DNA of 64,000 nt, taken from Archangium violaceum. GTDB taxonomy: Bacteria; Myxococcota; Myxococcia; Myxococcales; Myxococcaceae. The notes beneath the pieces were generated by a model that saw nothing but the letters and a program-made list of their open reading frames with translations, ran no database searches and was not told the origin of the DNA. Made by a program: the position numbers and the translations under genes. Location of the stretch: the NCBI RefSeq assembly GCF_016887565.1, contig NZ_CP069396.1:2631001-2695000 (forward strand), given 5' to 3'. This document shows positions 1 to 9,028 of the stretch, in pieces. Each line of letters opens with the position of its first letter. Within the stretch, counting starts at the first letter, position 1.

Positions 1-44
1 GGCCTGCTCGCCGTTGACGTGGAAACCCGTTGCGCCCCGGCCGC

Positions 45-593
45 TCACCTGGCCCTGGGGAGCCTCTCGAACATCAGCGTTGGCTCGCCCTTGTACGTGC
101 CGCGTGAGAACTCGCGGAACCCGCACTTGTTCGCGACCTTGATGGACGCCTCGTTCCCCGGGTCGATGATGCACACCACACGCTCCGGACCGAACCTGCC
201 CTCCGCCCACGTCAGCGCCGCGCGCACGGCCTCCGTGGCGAACCCCTTTCCGTGTGCCCACGGAGCCAGGGCCCATCCCGCCTCCTTGGACCCGCCGAAT
301 GAGGGCTCGATGTCCCGTCGGAAGTCCGCGAGGCCCACCTCGCCGACGAACCGGCCCGTGCTCTTCTCGCGCACCACCCAGAACCCGAACCCCATCAATT
401 GCCAGTGGCCCACGTAGCGCAGCAGGCGGGACCACATCTCCTCGCGGGTGGACGGCTTGCCGCCGATGTATCGGGTGACCTTCGGATCTCCCCACATGGC
501 GAGGGCTTCCTCGAAGTCCTCGCGTCGCGGGCAGCGCATCGTGAGGCGCTCGGTGTCGATGGCGGAAGTAACGAGAGTGTCCAAGGATTTCAC
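45..593 (-). CDS. GNAT family N-acetyltransferase (RimJ/RimL-like)
   Basis: About 182 residues, the usual length for a RimJ/RimL-type acetyltransferase that moves acetyl from acetyl-CoA to an amine or protein N-terminus. The N-terminal part opens with the family's 'TERLTMRCPRREDFEE' pattern. The acetyl-CoA loop lies around 'WAHGKGFATEAVRAAL', followed by the 'NEASIKVANKCGFRE' helix typical of motif B. I chose the GTG at 593 because a purine-rich AGGAG sits just upstream; the frame stays open far beyond it, but that extension is only the shadow of the neighbouring ATPase gene. It is a single gene with no obvious partner. The substrate cannot be told from sequence. Confidence 0.85.
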   Translation of the reverse strand: MKSLDTLVTSAIDTERLTMRCPRREDFEEALAMWGDPKVTRYIGGKPSTREEMWSRLLRYVGHWQLMGFGFWVVREKSTGRFVGEVGLADFRRDIEPSFGGSKEAGWALAPWAHGKGFATEAVRAALTWAEGRFGPERVVCIIDPGNEASIKVANKCGFREFSRGTYKGEPTLMFERLPRAR

Positions 594-697
594 TCCTGTG
601 CGTTCAGGGGAACGTGACACTCCGATAGACGCGGCACAACCCCATATCAATATCGCGCTGGTGAAGCCGGGTCTCGGTCTGCACCCCGGCAGTGGGC

Positions 698-1936
698 TCA
701 CACCAGCAGGCGGTGCGTCTTGAGGTACGCCTCCACGTCGCGGTAGGCGCCGTCCCCGCCATACTTCACCAGGTTCTTCGCGGTGCGCAGCCAGTCCAGG
801 GTGGAGGGCTGGCTGGCGCGCGCGGCCTCCATCAGGTCCGCCTGGGTGAGGGGGCGCTCCACGCCGCGCTCCACGATGTCGGCGAGCACGCGCTCCTTGG
901 CTTCCTCGATGATGCCATCGATGTCCGCGCCCGAGGCATGGGCCGTCACCTGAGCCAGCGCGAGCGGCTCGATCGCCTCGGTGGGGAGTCCGCGCAGCTT
1001 CTGCTGGAACATCTCCACGCGCGCCTCCGCGTCCGGCGGCGGGACGAAGACCTGCTTGTCGAAGCGGCCCGGGCGCTTCATGGCATTGTCCACGTCCCAG
1101 GGCATGTTGGTGGCCGCCAGCACGAGGATGCGCTCGTTGTTCCCCGCCATGCCGTCCAGTTGGTTGAGGAACTCGTTCACCAGCGCGCGGGTGTGCTCGC
1201 TGCTCGCCTTGGAGCGGGAATAGGCGAGCGCATCCAGCTCGTCGAAGAAGAGCACCGCGGGGCGCTGGCCGCGGGCCTTCTCGAAGAGGGCGGCGAGGTT
1301 CCGCTCGCTCTCGCCCATCCACATGTTGAGCACGTCGCTGATGCCCACGGAGATGAAGGTCGCCTTGCACTCCCCGGCGATGGCGCGGGCGATGAGCGTC
1401 TTGCCGCACCCCGGGGGCCCGTAGAGCAGCAGCCCCCCGCCGGTCTTCTTGGCGAAGCGCGCGAAGAGCCCCGGCTTGAGGAACGGCTCCACGATGCGCA
1501 GCCGGATGGTGCGCTTGAGCTCCTCCATGCCCACGATGTCGGCGAAGCGCACCGTTCCCGAGACGCTCAGCGGCACCACTTCCGCCATCGGCGGCTCCAC
1601 GGGCGCCTCGCCCTGCACCACCCGCAGGCTGGGCTGGACGCGCGCCGCTCCCAGGGCCTGGGCGAGCTCCGCGTCCTCGGTGAACCCCTCCAGCCCGCGC
1701 GCCTCGGCGTAGGCGCGCCGCGCCGCCTCGGTGTCTCCGGCCTTCCACGCGCAGCGCGCCACTCCCAGGGCGAAGGCCGCCTGGGCGGGGGCCTGCTTGC
1801 GCAGCAGCTCGTACTGGCGGAGGGCCGTGCCGTGCTCGCCGGCCTCGAGCAACTGCTGGGCGTACTCAGCCCGGAGGGCGGTGTCGAAAGGGTCGGAGGC
1901 CAGCAGGCGCTCCAGCTCGGTGCGTGGACGCATCAT
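698..1936 (-). CDS. AAA+ ATPase with N-terminal TPR-like region
   Basis: 412 residues. The first ~110 residues are helical and TPR-like, and the rest is a single AAA+ module of the Cdc48/FtsH/spastin type. Walker A reads GPPGCGKT, Walker B is FFDELDAL, sensor 1 is 'LAATNMPWDVD' and the arginine-finger region is 'RPGRFDKQ'. A C-terminal helical lid follows. No peptidase motif (HEXXH) is present, so it should act as an ATP-driven unfoldase or remodeller rather than an FtsH protease. The start at 1936 is preceded by GGAGAGG. The stop codon of the upstream TPR gene (1939-1941) lies two bases away, so the genes are probably translationally coupled. It is the last gene of a three-gene operon whose other members are membrane proteins. 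Confidence 0.88.
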   Translation of the reverse strand: MMRPRTELERLLASDPFDTALRAEYAQQLLEAGEHGTALRQYELLRKQAPAQAAFALGVARCAWKAGDTEAARRAYAEARGLEGFTEDAELAQALGAARVQPSLRVVQGEAPVEPPMAEVVPLSVSGTVRFADIVGMEELKRTIRLRIVEPFLKPGLFARFAKKTGGGLLLYGPPGCGKTLIARAIAGECKATFISVGISDVLNMWMGESERNLAALFEKARGQRPAVLFFDELDALAYSRSKASSEHTRALVNEFLNQLDGMAGNNERILVLAATNMPWDVDNAMKRPGRFDKQVFVPPPDAEARVEMFQQKLRGLPTEAIEPLALAQVTAHASGADIDGIIEEAKERVLADIVERGVERPLTQADLMEAARASQPSTLDWLRTAKNLVKYGGDGAYRDVEAYLKTHRLLV

Positions 1937-1938
1937 CC

Positions 1939-2814
1939 CTAGAATCCTCTCCAGCGAAGCCATCGGCGCAGCAGCGGCGGTTGAACCCAGGAGTAGAGGG
2001 CGTAGAGCAGGAACGCCAGCCCCAGCGCGGCTCCCAGGCCGGGGGCCACCCGGCGCAGCCCCAGCAGCCCGAAGGTGGCTACCCCCCACATCACCATGCT
2101 CGCTCCCCAGCCGAAGCGCAGCAGGGGCCAGATCGGCAGCGAGCTCCAGTGCGTGATGGCGCGCAGCTGCACCAGCGCCTCCAGCGCCTCCGGGTCCGAG
2201 GGCCGGGCCCGAAGCAGCTCCCGCGCCACCTGGAAGGCCTCCGGGTAGCGGTGCTGCGACTGCAGAACGGTGAGCAGTGCCCAGGCCACCGCCTCCGTAT
2301 CGGGAGAGCCGCGCACCAGCTCCGCCACCCGGGCCGTCGCCCCGTCGAGCCGTCCCTGCACCACGGAGACGAGCGCGTCGAGGAGGCGGGCCAACTCGAG
2401 GGCGGGGTCCAGCCGCAGCGCCTCGTCCACCAGCGCGCGGGCCTTCTCCACGTGCAGGGTCTCCAGCATCAGCCGCGCGTAGAGCGCGTAGAGGAGCGCC
2501 TCCTCGGGCAGCTCGCGCAGCAGGGAGAGCACCTCCTGCTCGGCCTCCGCGTAGCGCCTGGCCTTCAGGAGCAGCTGGAAGCGCAGCACCCGCGCCCCGG
2601 TGTGCTCCGGCGCGCGCCCCAGCACCTCGGCGACCCAGCGCTCGGCCTCCGCGTGCCGGCCCGCGCCGTGCTCCACGCGTGCGGCAAGGAAGAGCAGCTC
2701 CGCGTTGTCCGGGGCCTCCCGCAGGGGGGAGGCCAGCAGCCGGCGGGCATCGTCGAAGCGCTCCACGTCGAGCAGGTGCTCGACCTGGCGGGAGGTCTCG
2801 GGAGCAAGACTCAT
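1939..2814 (-). CDS. TPR protein with C-terminal membrane segments
   Basis: 291 residues. The first ~215 residues are an array of helix pairs in the TPR pattern ('AEAERWVAEVLGRAPEH', 'AEAEQEVLSLLRELPEE' and similar). Two hydrophobic segments follow near the C-terminus ('MVMWGVATFGLLGLRR' and 'GAALGLAFLLYALYSW'), so the TPR domain is probably anchored to the inner membrane and faces the cytoplasm. It lies 11 bp downstream of the small membrane protein gene and 2 bp upstream of the AAA+ ATPase, which suggests a membrane-tethered adaptor for that ATPase. That role is inferred from context only. Confidence 0.8.
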   Translation of the reverse strand: MSLAPETSRQVEHLLDVERFDDARRLLASPLREAPDNAELLFLAARVEHGAGRHAEAERWVAEVLGRAPEHTGARVLRFQLLLKARRYAEAEQEVLSLLRELPEEALLYALYARLMLETLHVEKARALVDEALRLDPALELARLLDALVSVVQGRLDGATARVAELVRGSPDTEAVAWALLTVLQSQHRYPEAFQVARELLRARPSDPEALEALVQLRAITHWSSLPIWPLLRFGWGASMVMWGVATFGLLGLRRVAPGLGAALGLAFLLYALYSWVQPPLLRRWLRWRGF

Positions 2815-2825
2815 GGGCGGAGCCC

Positions 2826-3320
2826 TCAGCGCAGGAAGACGGCGAGGCCAACCACCGCCCCGTGTACCAGCATGGCGACGAGCAGGGCGGGCACCACCGT
2901 GCCCCAGGGCCTGGCGTAGCCGAGGCTCGACATGTCCGCGGCGCGGAAGTGCGCGCGCATGGGCAGGTAGCACGCGCCCCACGCGAGCATGCCGAGGAGG
3001 TTGTTGCCACGGCGGACCATCAGGGAGCTCCGCACCCCCGAAGGCATCCACTCGGCGGCGAGATCGGGGCGCGCGATCGTCACGAAGGAGACCACGAGCG
3101 CCACCACGCCGAGCAGCGCCGCGGCGGCGAGCACCGGCATCGCGCGGTCGAGGCGGCCCAGCCGCCGGAAGTTGGCGGCCATCACGTACAGCGCGGCCCA
3201 CGGTCCGCCGAAGAAGGCGGTGAGGAAGGTGGCGCGCTGGGAAAGCAGCGCCTGCTGGGGAGCGGACTCCGTCAGGGTGGGCTGCAGCAGGGCATTCGTG
3301 TGCGGCTCGGAGAGGGACAT
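2826..3320 (-). CDS. Hypothetical multi-pass membrane protein
   Basis: 164 residues with three or four hydrophobic segments: about residues 35-50, 60-85 ('VLAAAALLGVVALVVSFVTI'), 105-120 and 140-163. I do not recognise a family. It is the first gene of the operon that continues with the TPR protein and the AAA+ ATPase, with 11 bp to the next start. The N-terminal 30 residues are polar and lack a cleavable signal. The three genes together look like a membrane complex with a cytoplasmic ATPase. Confidence 0.7.
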   Translation of the reverse strand: MSLSEPHTNALLQPTLTESAPQQALLSQRATFLTAFFGGPWAALYVMAANFRRLGRLDRAMPVLAAAALLGVVALVVSFVTIARPDLAAEWMPSGVRSSLMVRRGNNLLGMLAWGACYLPMRAHFRAADMSSLGYARPWGTVVPALLVAMLVHGAVVGLAVFLR

Positions 3321-3426
3321 GGGGGTGGGCAGTGTAGTGCCTCCCGGAGCCGGAGCGAAAAGGAACGGGCGTGGGGCCCCTGCCGGAGGGGCGGTGTCTC
3401 ACGGCTGTGGTCGAACCCACCTCGCC

Positions 3427-4041
3427 TCATCCCGAGACGGCCCTCCGCACCGCCGGGCGTTGCACGTGGCGCTTGACGTACTCCACCAGCCGCGGATGCC
3501 CGTCGAGCAGCTTCAGCGTGTGTGCCAGGTGGAGGATGGAGGCCATCACCACATCGGCGGCGGTGAAAGCCCCTCCCACCAGGAATTCACTGCCGCCGAG
3601 GCCCATGTCGAGGAGGTCGAGCACGGCCTCGAGGCGGGTCCCGTGCCTGGCGAGTTCTTCATTCGCGTGCGCGCTGGCCTTCTTCTCCTCGGGCAGCTGC
3701 GCGTGCCAGTAGAAGGCCATCACCGCGGGATCGAGGCTCACCTCGGCGAAGGCCATCCATTGATAATAGGGGCCGCGCTCCGCGGAACCCATCGGCGGCG
3801 CCAGCTGCTTCTCCGGGAACCGGTCGGCCAGGTAGAGGCAGATGGCCAGGGACTCGAGCAGCGTGACTTCCCCATCCACCAAGGCGGGGACTTCGCCCAG
3901 AGGATGCACCGCCAGGTATTCGGGGGGGTTGTTCTCCTGTCGGGTGAGCTCGAGCTTGACCAGCTCGTAGGGCACCCCGAGCTCCTCCAGCAGCCATCGG
4001 GGACGGACTGCTCGGGTTCTGGGGGCAAAGTAGAGCTTCAT
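3427..4041 (-). CDS. Glutathione S-transferase
   Basis: 204 residues, the full length of a bacterial GST. The thioredoxin-like N-domain begins 'MKLYFAPRTRAVRPRWLLEE' and has the conserved cis-Pro/Glu-Ser region 'VPALVDGEVTLLESLAI'; the helical C-domain follows, with the N-capping-box region 'FTAADVVMASIL'. It should conjugate or reduce electrophiles with glutathione in the cytoplasm. The start at 4041 has AGGAG eight bases upstream. It is transcribed in the same direction as the LysR gene behind it, across a 120-bp gap. Confidence 0.9.
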   Translation of the reverse strand: MKLYFAPRTRAVRPRWLLEELGVPYELVKLELTRQENNPPEYLAVHPLGEVPALVDGEVTLLESLAICLYLADRFPEKQLAPPMGSAERGPYYQWMAFAEVSLDPAVMAFYWHAQLPEEKKASAHANEELARHGTRLEAVLDLLDMGLGGSEFLVGGAFTAADVVMASILHLAHTLKLLDGHPRLVEYVKRHVQRPAVRRAVSG

Positions 4042-4164
4042 GTGTGCACTCCTGAAGGTGGCGGGAGGCGTCACCATGCGGCGGCCAGGGCTCCCAGACA
4101 ATGCGGCTACGGGCGAACTCATTGTCAGGCTAGGCTTGACGGTCTGCCCTCGGGCCGGGCCTCA

Positions 4165-5103
4165 TCAAGCAGGTCGACGAGTCTCGCCTTCAACAGGCCT
4201 TCCATCCTTCTCATGCATCACGCTGAGACTCTCGATCAGGAAATCCACCGTCGCCCGAACGCCGGGCAACTGGCCGCGCCGGTGGGGCATCAGGAGGGTC
4301 GTCGTGACGGTCCCCGCCTCCCACTCGGGTAGTACCCGGACCAACTCGCCCGATCGCAGGGACGCACGACAGAAGCTCTCGGGCAGACAGGCCACGCCGA
4401 GACCGGCCTTAGCGGCTCCCAGCAGCACGGTCGATTCGTTGGCCACCATAACGGTGATCGGGCTGATCTCGACGCGCTCGTCCGCGGAGCCGCGCAGGCG
4501 CCAGCCGGTCGAGCCCGGCGCGTTCACGAGGCCGTCATGGCGCCCGAGATGCTCGGGCCGCTCCAGCGGCTCCCGCGCCGCCAGGTAGCCGGGTGCGGCC
4601 ACGAGGATGATGGGCTCGCTCACGAGCTGCCGCTGTACCAGACCCGAGGCTGGAAGCGGTGCGAAGTGGGAGCGCACCGCGATGTCGTAGCCCTCCTGCA
4701 CGACATCCACGAAACGATCGGTCACGTCCAGATGCACCCGCAGCTTGGGATAGGTGCGCGCGAGCTTCGGCAGTTGCTCGGCCAGGTAGAGCTGTGCCGT
4801 TGGCACGCTCGCGGTCAGCCGAACGGTACCGCCAGGCTCGGCGACGCGCCTGCGCACCACCTGCTCGGCGGCCTCCGCTTCGATCAGCACCGCGCGCGCG
4901 TGCTCGTGGAAATCACGCCCGACCTCGGTGAGCGTGAAGCTGCGCGAGGTGCGATGGATGAGCCGGGCATTGAGGCTCGCCTCGAGTTCCGCCACCCGCT
5001 TGCTGATGGTCGCCTTCGGCACGCCGAGACGACGCGCCGCCGCCGCGAAGCCGCCGTGTTCGACCGCGGCCACGAAGAGCACCAGGTCATTGAGGTTGAG
5101 CAT
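4165..5103 (-). CDS. LysR-family transcriptional regulator
   Basis: 312 residues. The N-terminal winged helix ('LNDLVLFVAAVEHGGFAAAARRLGVPKATISKRVAELEASL') and the linker 'RLIHRTSRSFTLTEVG' are typical of the family. A periplasmic-binding-protein-like effector domain follows from about residue 90. A start 18 bases further upstream is possible, but MLNLNDLVL fits the family start better. It is divergent from the GST-like gene at 5225 with about 120 bp between, the usual arrangement for a LysR regulator and its target. Confidence 0.93.
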   Translation of the reverse strand: MLNLNDLVLFVAAVEHGGFAAAARRLGVPKATISKRVAELEASLNARLIHRTSRSFTLTEVGRDFHEHARAVLIEAEAAEQVVRRRVAEPGGTVRLTASVPTAQLYLAEQLPKLARTYPKLRVHLDVTDRFVDVVQEGYDIAVRSHFAPLPASGLVQRQLVSEPIILVAAPGYLAAREPLERPEHLGRHDGLVNAPGSTGWRLRGSADERVEISPITVMVANESTVLLGAAKAGLGVACLPESFCRASLRSGELVRVLPEWEAGTVTTTLLMPHRRGQLPGVRATVDFLIESLSVMHEKDGRPVEGETRRPA

Positions 5104-5224
5104 CGAGGTCCCAAAGTACACATGCGTAGACGCTGCGTCACCGTTCTGCCCTCTACCCGGTCAAAGTCCACCGCGACAGAGTGATGGCACCCGAATCAAC
5201 GGGCTTTCGACCACGGAGAATCTC

Positions 5225-5962
5225 GTGACTCCCATCCTCTTCTACGGTGTCCCGTCAGGCTGTTCGTTCGGCTCCATCGTCGCGCTTGAGTGGCTCGCGC
5301 GGCCCTATCGGCTTTGCCGCATCGAGATGCCGGGCGTCGTCACGAGCGACACGTACAAGCACATCAACCCCATCGCGGAGACTCCCTCCCTGATGAAGGC
5401 CGACGGCAGGGTCATCAGCGAAACCATCGCCATCATGAATCACCTCGGCACGCTCGGTATCGACCGGCGGCTCGCCTTCCCCCAAGGCACTCACGACTTC
5501 GACCGCTGGAACCAGATGTTGGCCTTCCTCAACACGACCTTCTTCGGCTCGTTCAGCCCGCTCTGGTATGCCTACGAGCACGAGCTGGAGCCGGAGGCGA
5601 AGAAGGCGCTGACCGCTTACGGTCGGGCCAGGGTCCAGAAAGCCCACGCCAGACTCGAGGCCCTGCTCGGCGACCGCCCCTGGCTGCTCGGCGAGCACCG
5701 CACCCTGGTGGATGCCTACTTCATCGGCATCGCCCGCTGGACCGAGTACCACCACGTGGTCGACCGCCGTGCATTCCCGAACCTGCAGCGGCTCTTCGAG
5801 AAGCTCGAGGCCGATCCGGCCGTGAAGTTCGCCCACGCGATCGAACAGCAGCGGCCGGCCGTCTCGGCGGGTGGCTTCGAAGGCGAGGTTCGTCTCGAAG
5901 AAGCGGTGGCACATCCATCCCACCATCAGGTTGCGGCAGTGCGAATCACCCAGCACCCCTGA
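5225..5962 (+). CDS. Glutathione S-transferase family protein
   Basis: About 245 residues starting at a GTG ('VTPILFYGVPSGCSFG') with GGAGAA upstream. The N-domain carries 'AETPSLMKADGRVISETIAIMNHL', equivalent to the glutathione-contacting Pro and Glu/Ser-Glu positions, and the helical C-domain contains 'DRPWLLGEHRTLVDAYFIGIARW'. It is divergent from the LysR gene that ends upstream at 5103 and is its most likely target. The last ~25 residues do not look like GST sequence, so the C-terminus may have been altered. Confidence 0.82.
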   Translation: MTPILFYGVPSGCSFGSIVALEWLARPYRLCRIEMPGVVTSDTYKHINPIAETPSLMKADGRVISETIAIMNHLGTLGIDRRLAFPQGTHDFDRWNQMLAFLNTTFFGSFSPLWYAYEHELEPEAKKALTAYGRARVQKAHARLEALLGDRPWLLGEHRTLVDAYFIGIARWTEYHHVVDRRAFPNLQRLFEKLEADPAVKFAHAIEQQRPAVSAGGFEGEVRLEEAVAHPSHHQVAAVRITQHP

Positions 5963-6108
5963 AGGGAACGGGCGGGAGCAGAGAGGCAGAGATGGACTGG
6001 GGACATTCTGGCCGTCCCGGGCCAGCTGCTCCGCGATGAGAAAGGATGCGGCGCAGACATACGAAAACGCCACCTGCGACGAGCTGCCGCGGGTCGCGTT
6101 CTCGAGCC

Positions 6109-7182
6109 TTACGGGTGCGGCACCACCACGGAAGTCTTCACGCCGTTGATGTCTCCCTTGACGTTGCCCGACCAGTCGGCGTAGGTGACGCCGCAGCTCG
6201 TGCTACACGTCGTGGTCTCTCCCCAGTGGTTCGGACCGAACACGTTGTTGCGAAAGACGAGTCCTTCACCGTTCTCGACACCCACGTCGAATGCCCCGAG
6301 AGAGATGAAGTTGCCCTCGGCGACGTAGTTGCGCAACACCGTGCCATCGGCTCCCTGCGTGAACAGCACTGCGGTGATCGCCTGCCAGTAGTTGTTCACG
6401 GGTTGCCCGGTCCCGGCATTGAAGCCCGGCTCGAGACGGTTGTTCCGAATCGTGACCGGACCGCTACCGCCGTACGGGAACACACCACCCGTGTGCGCCT
6501 CCGATGGATCGGCCAGGTGAGCGATGTAGTTGTCGTGCAACCAGCTGTTCTCGATGGTGGTGTTCTCCCCGCAGAGACACATGCCACCACTGTTCGCCAC
6601 GTCCACACGGTTCATGTTGATGTAGCAGTTCGGAGCGCATCCGTTCGTGGCGTGATCCGTGAGGGCGGCGTTGGTTCCGCCGAGCGGCACGGGTTCCGGA
6701 CGAATGGTGGTGTCTATGATGTTGAGCGTGAGTCCACCGTTCGAGTTGTTGAGGATGCTCCGTTGGTTGGTCCCCGCGGGAGGCGCGATGATCGAGTTCT
6801 TGATCGTCACCGTGCCCGAGCAGTTCGTTCCGAGGTAGATGAATCCGCGGATGTAGACGTGGTCGAGTACAACGGATCCGCAGGTATAGAGGTCGTATTC
6901 GCCGTTTGGTGGTGAGATCTCCGTGTAGCCGGCCGGCACCGGAAGATGGGCGTCGGTTTGGCTGTACGTTCCGACACCCGGCGCACCGACACTCCAACGA
7001 TCAGGAAACGTGTTCCCGGAACTGGATGCTGTGGTCGTCGTGGTCGGCTGCGCGGTCGTCGTTGGAGTCGTTGCCGAGGCATCCCCCATGGTCGCCCCGC
7101 CGACAACCAGGAGCGCCCCCAAGGCGACGATTCCCAGGGTCCGTCGTTTCCGCCTTCCATGCATCCATGCACGCTGGAACAT
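6109..7182 (-). CDS. Secreted right-handed beta-helix-like protein
   Basis: 357 residues. A basic N-terminus and hydrophobic stretch ('TLGIVALGALLVVGGATMG') form a secretion signal, then a Thr-rich linker (about residues 38-55), then repeating 'TIKNSII', 'TIENSWLHDN', 'TIRNNRLE', 'VFRNNVFG' strands typical of parallel beta-helix folds. Such folds occur in pectate lyase-like and surface proteins. No catalytic residues can be assigned. The start could also be the downstream ATG at 7161. Base composition is visibly lower in GC than neighbouring genes, and the Thr-rich linker is more usual in actinobacterial exoproteins, so horizontal transfer is plausible. Confidence 0.7.
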   Translation of the reverse strand: MFQRAWMHGRRKRRTLGIVALGALLVVGGATMGDASATTPTTTAQPTTTTTASSSGNTFPDRWSVGAPGVGTYSQTDAHLPVPAGYTEISPPNGEYDLYTCGSVVLDHVYIRGFIYLGTNCSGTVTIKNSIIAPPAGTNQRSILNNSNGGLTLNIIDTTIRPEPVPLGGTNAALTDHATNGCAPNCYINMNRVDVANSGGMCLCGENTTIENSWLHDNYIAHLADPSEAHTGGVFPYGGSGPVTIRNNRLEPGFNAGTGQPVNNYWQAITAVLFTQGADGTVLRNYVAEGNFISLGAFDVGVENGEGLVFRNNVFGPNHWGETTTCSTSCGVTYADWSGNVKGDINGVKTSVVVPHP

Positions 7183-7203
7183 CCTCGAGCCCCTTTCTTG
7201 CTT

Positions 7204-7350
7204 TCAGGTCTTCTCAAGGTAATGAGGATTATGATGTCTGTCACGTATCGGGAGCGTGACGGTGCCCGGTTTCTCAATGGCGGCGAGCGCAGCGCGCTTC
7301 AGATAGTGGCCGGGGTCCTCGTCCGAGGGTGACGTGCTGGCCGAGAGCAC
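7204..7350 (-). pseudogene. Possible transposase C-terminal remnant in a 370-bp gap
   Basis: The stretch from 7183 to 7555 has no convincing intact gene. On the minus strand, one frame ending at TGA 7204-7206 reads '..DPGHYLKRAALAAIEKPG' then 'TVTLP..', which looks like the C-terminal tail of an IS66-type transposase. No start and no other conserved block is visible. This is a weak call made from a short resemblance. Confidence 0.22.
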
Positions 7351-7555
7351 CGCGGCGCCCTCGCTTCGCATCCGAGACGCCCTTCCGAGGGGGATGCCGC
7401 CTGGCTCGCAGTCCCCGGGAGAGTCCGAGGACCCTCGCTCCTCGTCTGCAAGCCGTGACGGTCCTGCCGCGAGGGCAACACTGCCCTGCCCGCCCGAGGG
7501 CTACAGCGACCGCGCGCACGCTGCCAGAGTCGTCGGCATGTCAAGACGCTGCGGG

Positions 7556-8491
7556 TCAGAGGAGATCGGAGAAGTCCGGGGCGCGCGCGCTCAGGAAGGC
7601 CATCAGCGTGGCGAGGCGACCGGGCGTCAGCCGGCGATCCCGGCGCAGCATGACCACGCTCGCGGCGGCGCCGCGGAAATCAGCGAGGACCTCGACTGCC
7701 GCGCCGTTCCGGAGCGAGGCGGCCGCGAGGTAGAGCGGGACGCATGCGATGCCGCCGCCCGCGAGCATCGTACCCCAGACGGCTTCGCCGTCGTCGAACG
7801 CGAACCGCGCCCGTGGCTGGTAGGTCTCCCCGATCGTGCCGGCCACCGTCCGGTGGGGCCACGGCTGGATCCGTCCGCTCTGGGGGTTCCGGAACCTGAC
7901 GAGGTCGTGCTCGTCGAGCTCCGCGATCGTCCGCGGCGCGGGTCGCCGGGCGAGGTAGCTCGGCGCGGCGCAGATCACCCACGGGCACGTGAACCAGGTT
8001 TGATGGATGTGGCCTGGCAGACCGACGAGGGAGCCGGATCGGATCGCGAGGTCGATGCCGCCGTCGGCAAGATCGAGGATCTCGTTCGTCGCGCGGACGT
8101 CGAGCTGGATCTCGGGATGAAGCCGCGCGAGCTCGCCGAGCATCGGCACGAGGACGTGCCGGACGAACCCCACCGCCGCGGTGATGCGCACGACGCCGGC
8201 GTCGCCGCTGCCTCTGGCCTGCCCGGCCGCTTCCTCGAAGGCCTCCGCCGCGCGCACGGCCTCGCGCGCCGGCTCGAGCAGCGCCTCTCCGGCCTCGGTG
8301 AGAGAAAGCGCGTGGGTCGACCGGTGGAGGAGCCGCACGCCGGCGCCCTCCTCGAGCCGGGTAAGCGCCTTCGACACGCTCGCCGCCGACATCCCGAGGC
8401 GGCGACCGGCCTCGGCGACCGAGCCGGCGTCCACCACGGCGATGAAGCATCGCAGCTGCGGAACGGAGACCTCGAAGTCGATGGCGCTCAT
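7556..8491 (-). CDS. LysR-family transcriptional regulator
   Basis: 311 residues. The N-terminal HTH ('PQLRCFIAVVDAGSVAEAGRRLGMSAASVSKALTRLEEGAG') is followed by a substrate-binding domain of the type found in the DsdC/GcvA-like subgroup ('DGGIDLAIRSGSLVGLPG'). It is divergent from the DUF1330 gene at 8644, and the 150-bp gap between them is the expected operator region. The most likely target is that gene; the ligand is unknown. Confidence 0.92.
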   Translation of the reverse strand: MSAIDFEVSVPQLRCFIAVVDAGSVAEAGRRLGMSAASVSKALTRLEEGAGVRLLHRSTHALSLTEAGEALLEPAREAVRAAEAFEEAAGQARGSGDAGVVRITAAVGFVRHVLVPMLGELARLHPEIQLDVRATNEILDLADGGIDLAIRSGSLVGLPGHIHQTWFTCPWVICAAPSYLARRPAPRTIAELDEHDLVRFRNPQSGRIQPWPHRTVAGTIGETYQPRARFAFDDGEAVWGTMLAGGGIACVPLYLAAASLRNGAAVEVLADFRGAAASVVMLRRDRRLTPGRLATLMAFLSARAPDFSDLL

Positions 8492-8643
8492 GGACCGCGG
8501 CGGTGTACCGCGCGAGCGTCGGGCACCGCAAGGCGCGGGCGCTCCTCGTCTCGGTCGGGCTCTTCCTCGCGACGGGCTGCGCCGCTACCGCACATCTTCA
8601 GCAACGTACCGAAGCAGACTCTCGAGTAACGAAAGGAATCCAA

Positions 8644-9012
8644 ATGATTGCGTTCACTCCCGCCGATCTCGATCGCTTCCTCCGCGAGGACGACGGCGCG
8701 CCGGTCGTCATGCTCAACCTGCTCCGCTTCCGCCCCGACGGCGGACGGGAGCGTTACTTCGAATACCTGCAGCTGGCGGGTCCGCTCGTCGCGCGCTACG
8801 GCGCGGAGATCCTCTACGCGGGCGACGGCACGACGCCGCTCGCGGCGGAGCCGGGCCAGGCCTGGGACACCGTCGCCCTGGTCCGCTATCCGAGCCGGCG
8901 CGCCTTCGCGGACATGCTCGCCGATCCGGAGTACGCGGTCGCTGATCCCGTGCGCATGTCGGCGCTCTCGGAGGCGGTCCTGCAGCCCACGCGTAGTATC
9001 TTGCCGGCCTGA
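8644..9012 (+). CDS. DUF1330 family protein
   Basis: 122 residues. It has the ferredoxin-like alpha/beta barrel pattern of DUF1330/EthD-like proteins: 'PVVMLNLLRFRPDGGRERYFEYLQ' near the start and 'VALVRYPSRRAFADMLADPEY' in the second half. The ATG at 8644 has GAAAGGA upstream. Reading the same frame from 8503 adds a peptide with a lipoprotein-like hydrophobic stretch, but that part lies in the divergent promoter region and is not typical of the family. The gene is divergent from a LysR regulator and probably controlled by it. Confidence 0.8.
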   Translation: MIAFTPADLDRFLREDDGAPVVMLNLLRFRPDGGRERYFEYLQLAGPLVARYGAEILYAGDGTTPLAAEPGQAWDTVALVRYPSRRAFADMLADPEYAVADPVRMSALSEAVLQPTRSILPA

Positions 9013-9028
9013 GCGTACGAAAGCGAAA

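Noticed and set aside
45-1748. GNAT acetyltransferase as part of a 567-residue fusion
   Set aside because: The upstream extension is an out-of-frame copy of the ATPase coding strand, and a GTG with an RBS marks the real start at 593.
8503-8643. Lipoprotein-like extension of the DUF1330 protein
   Set aside because: It would place a hydrophobic leader in the divergent promoter region and is not typical of the family; the ATG at 8644 has a proper RBS.
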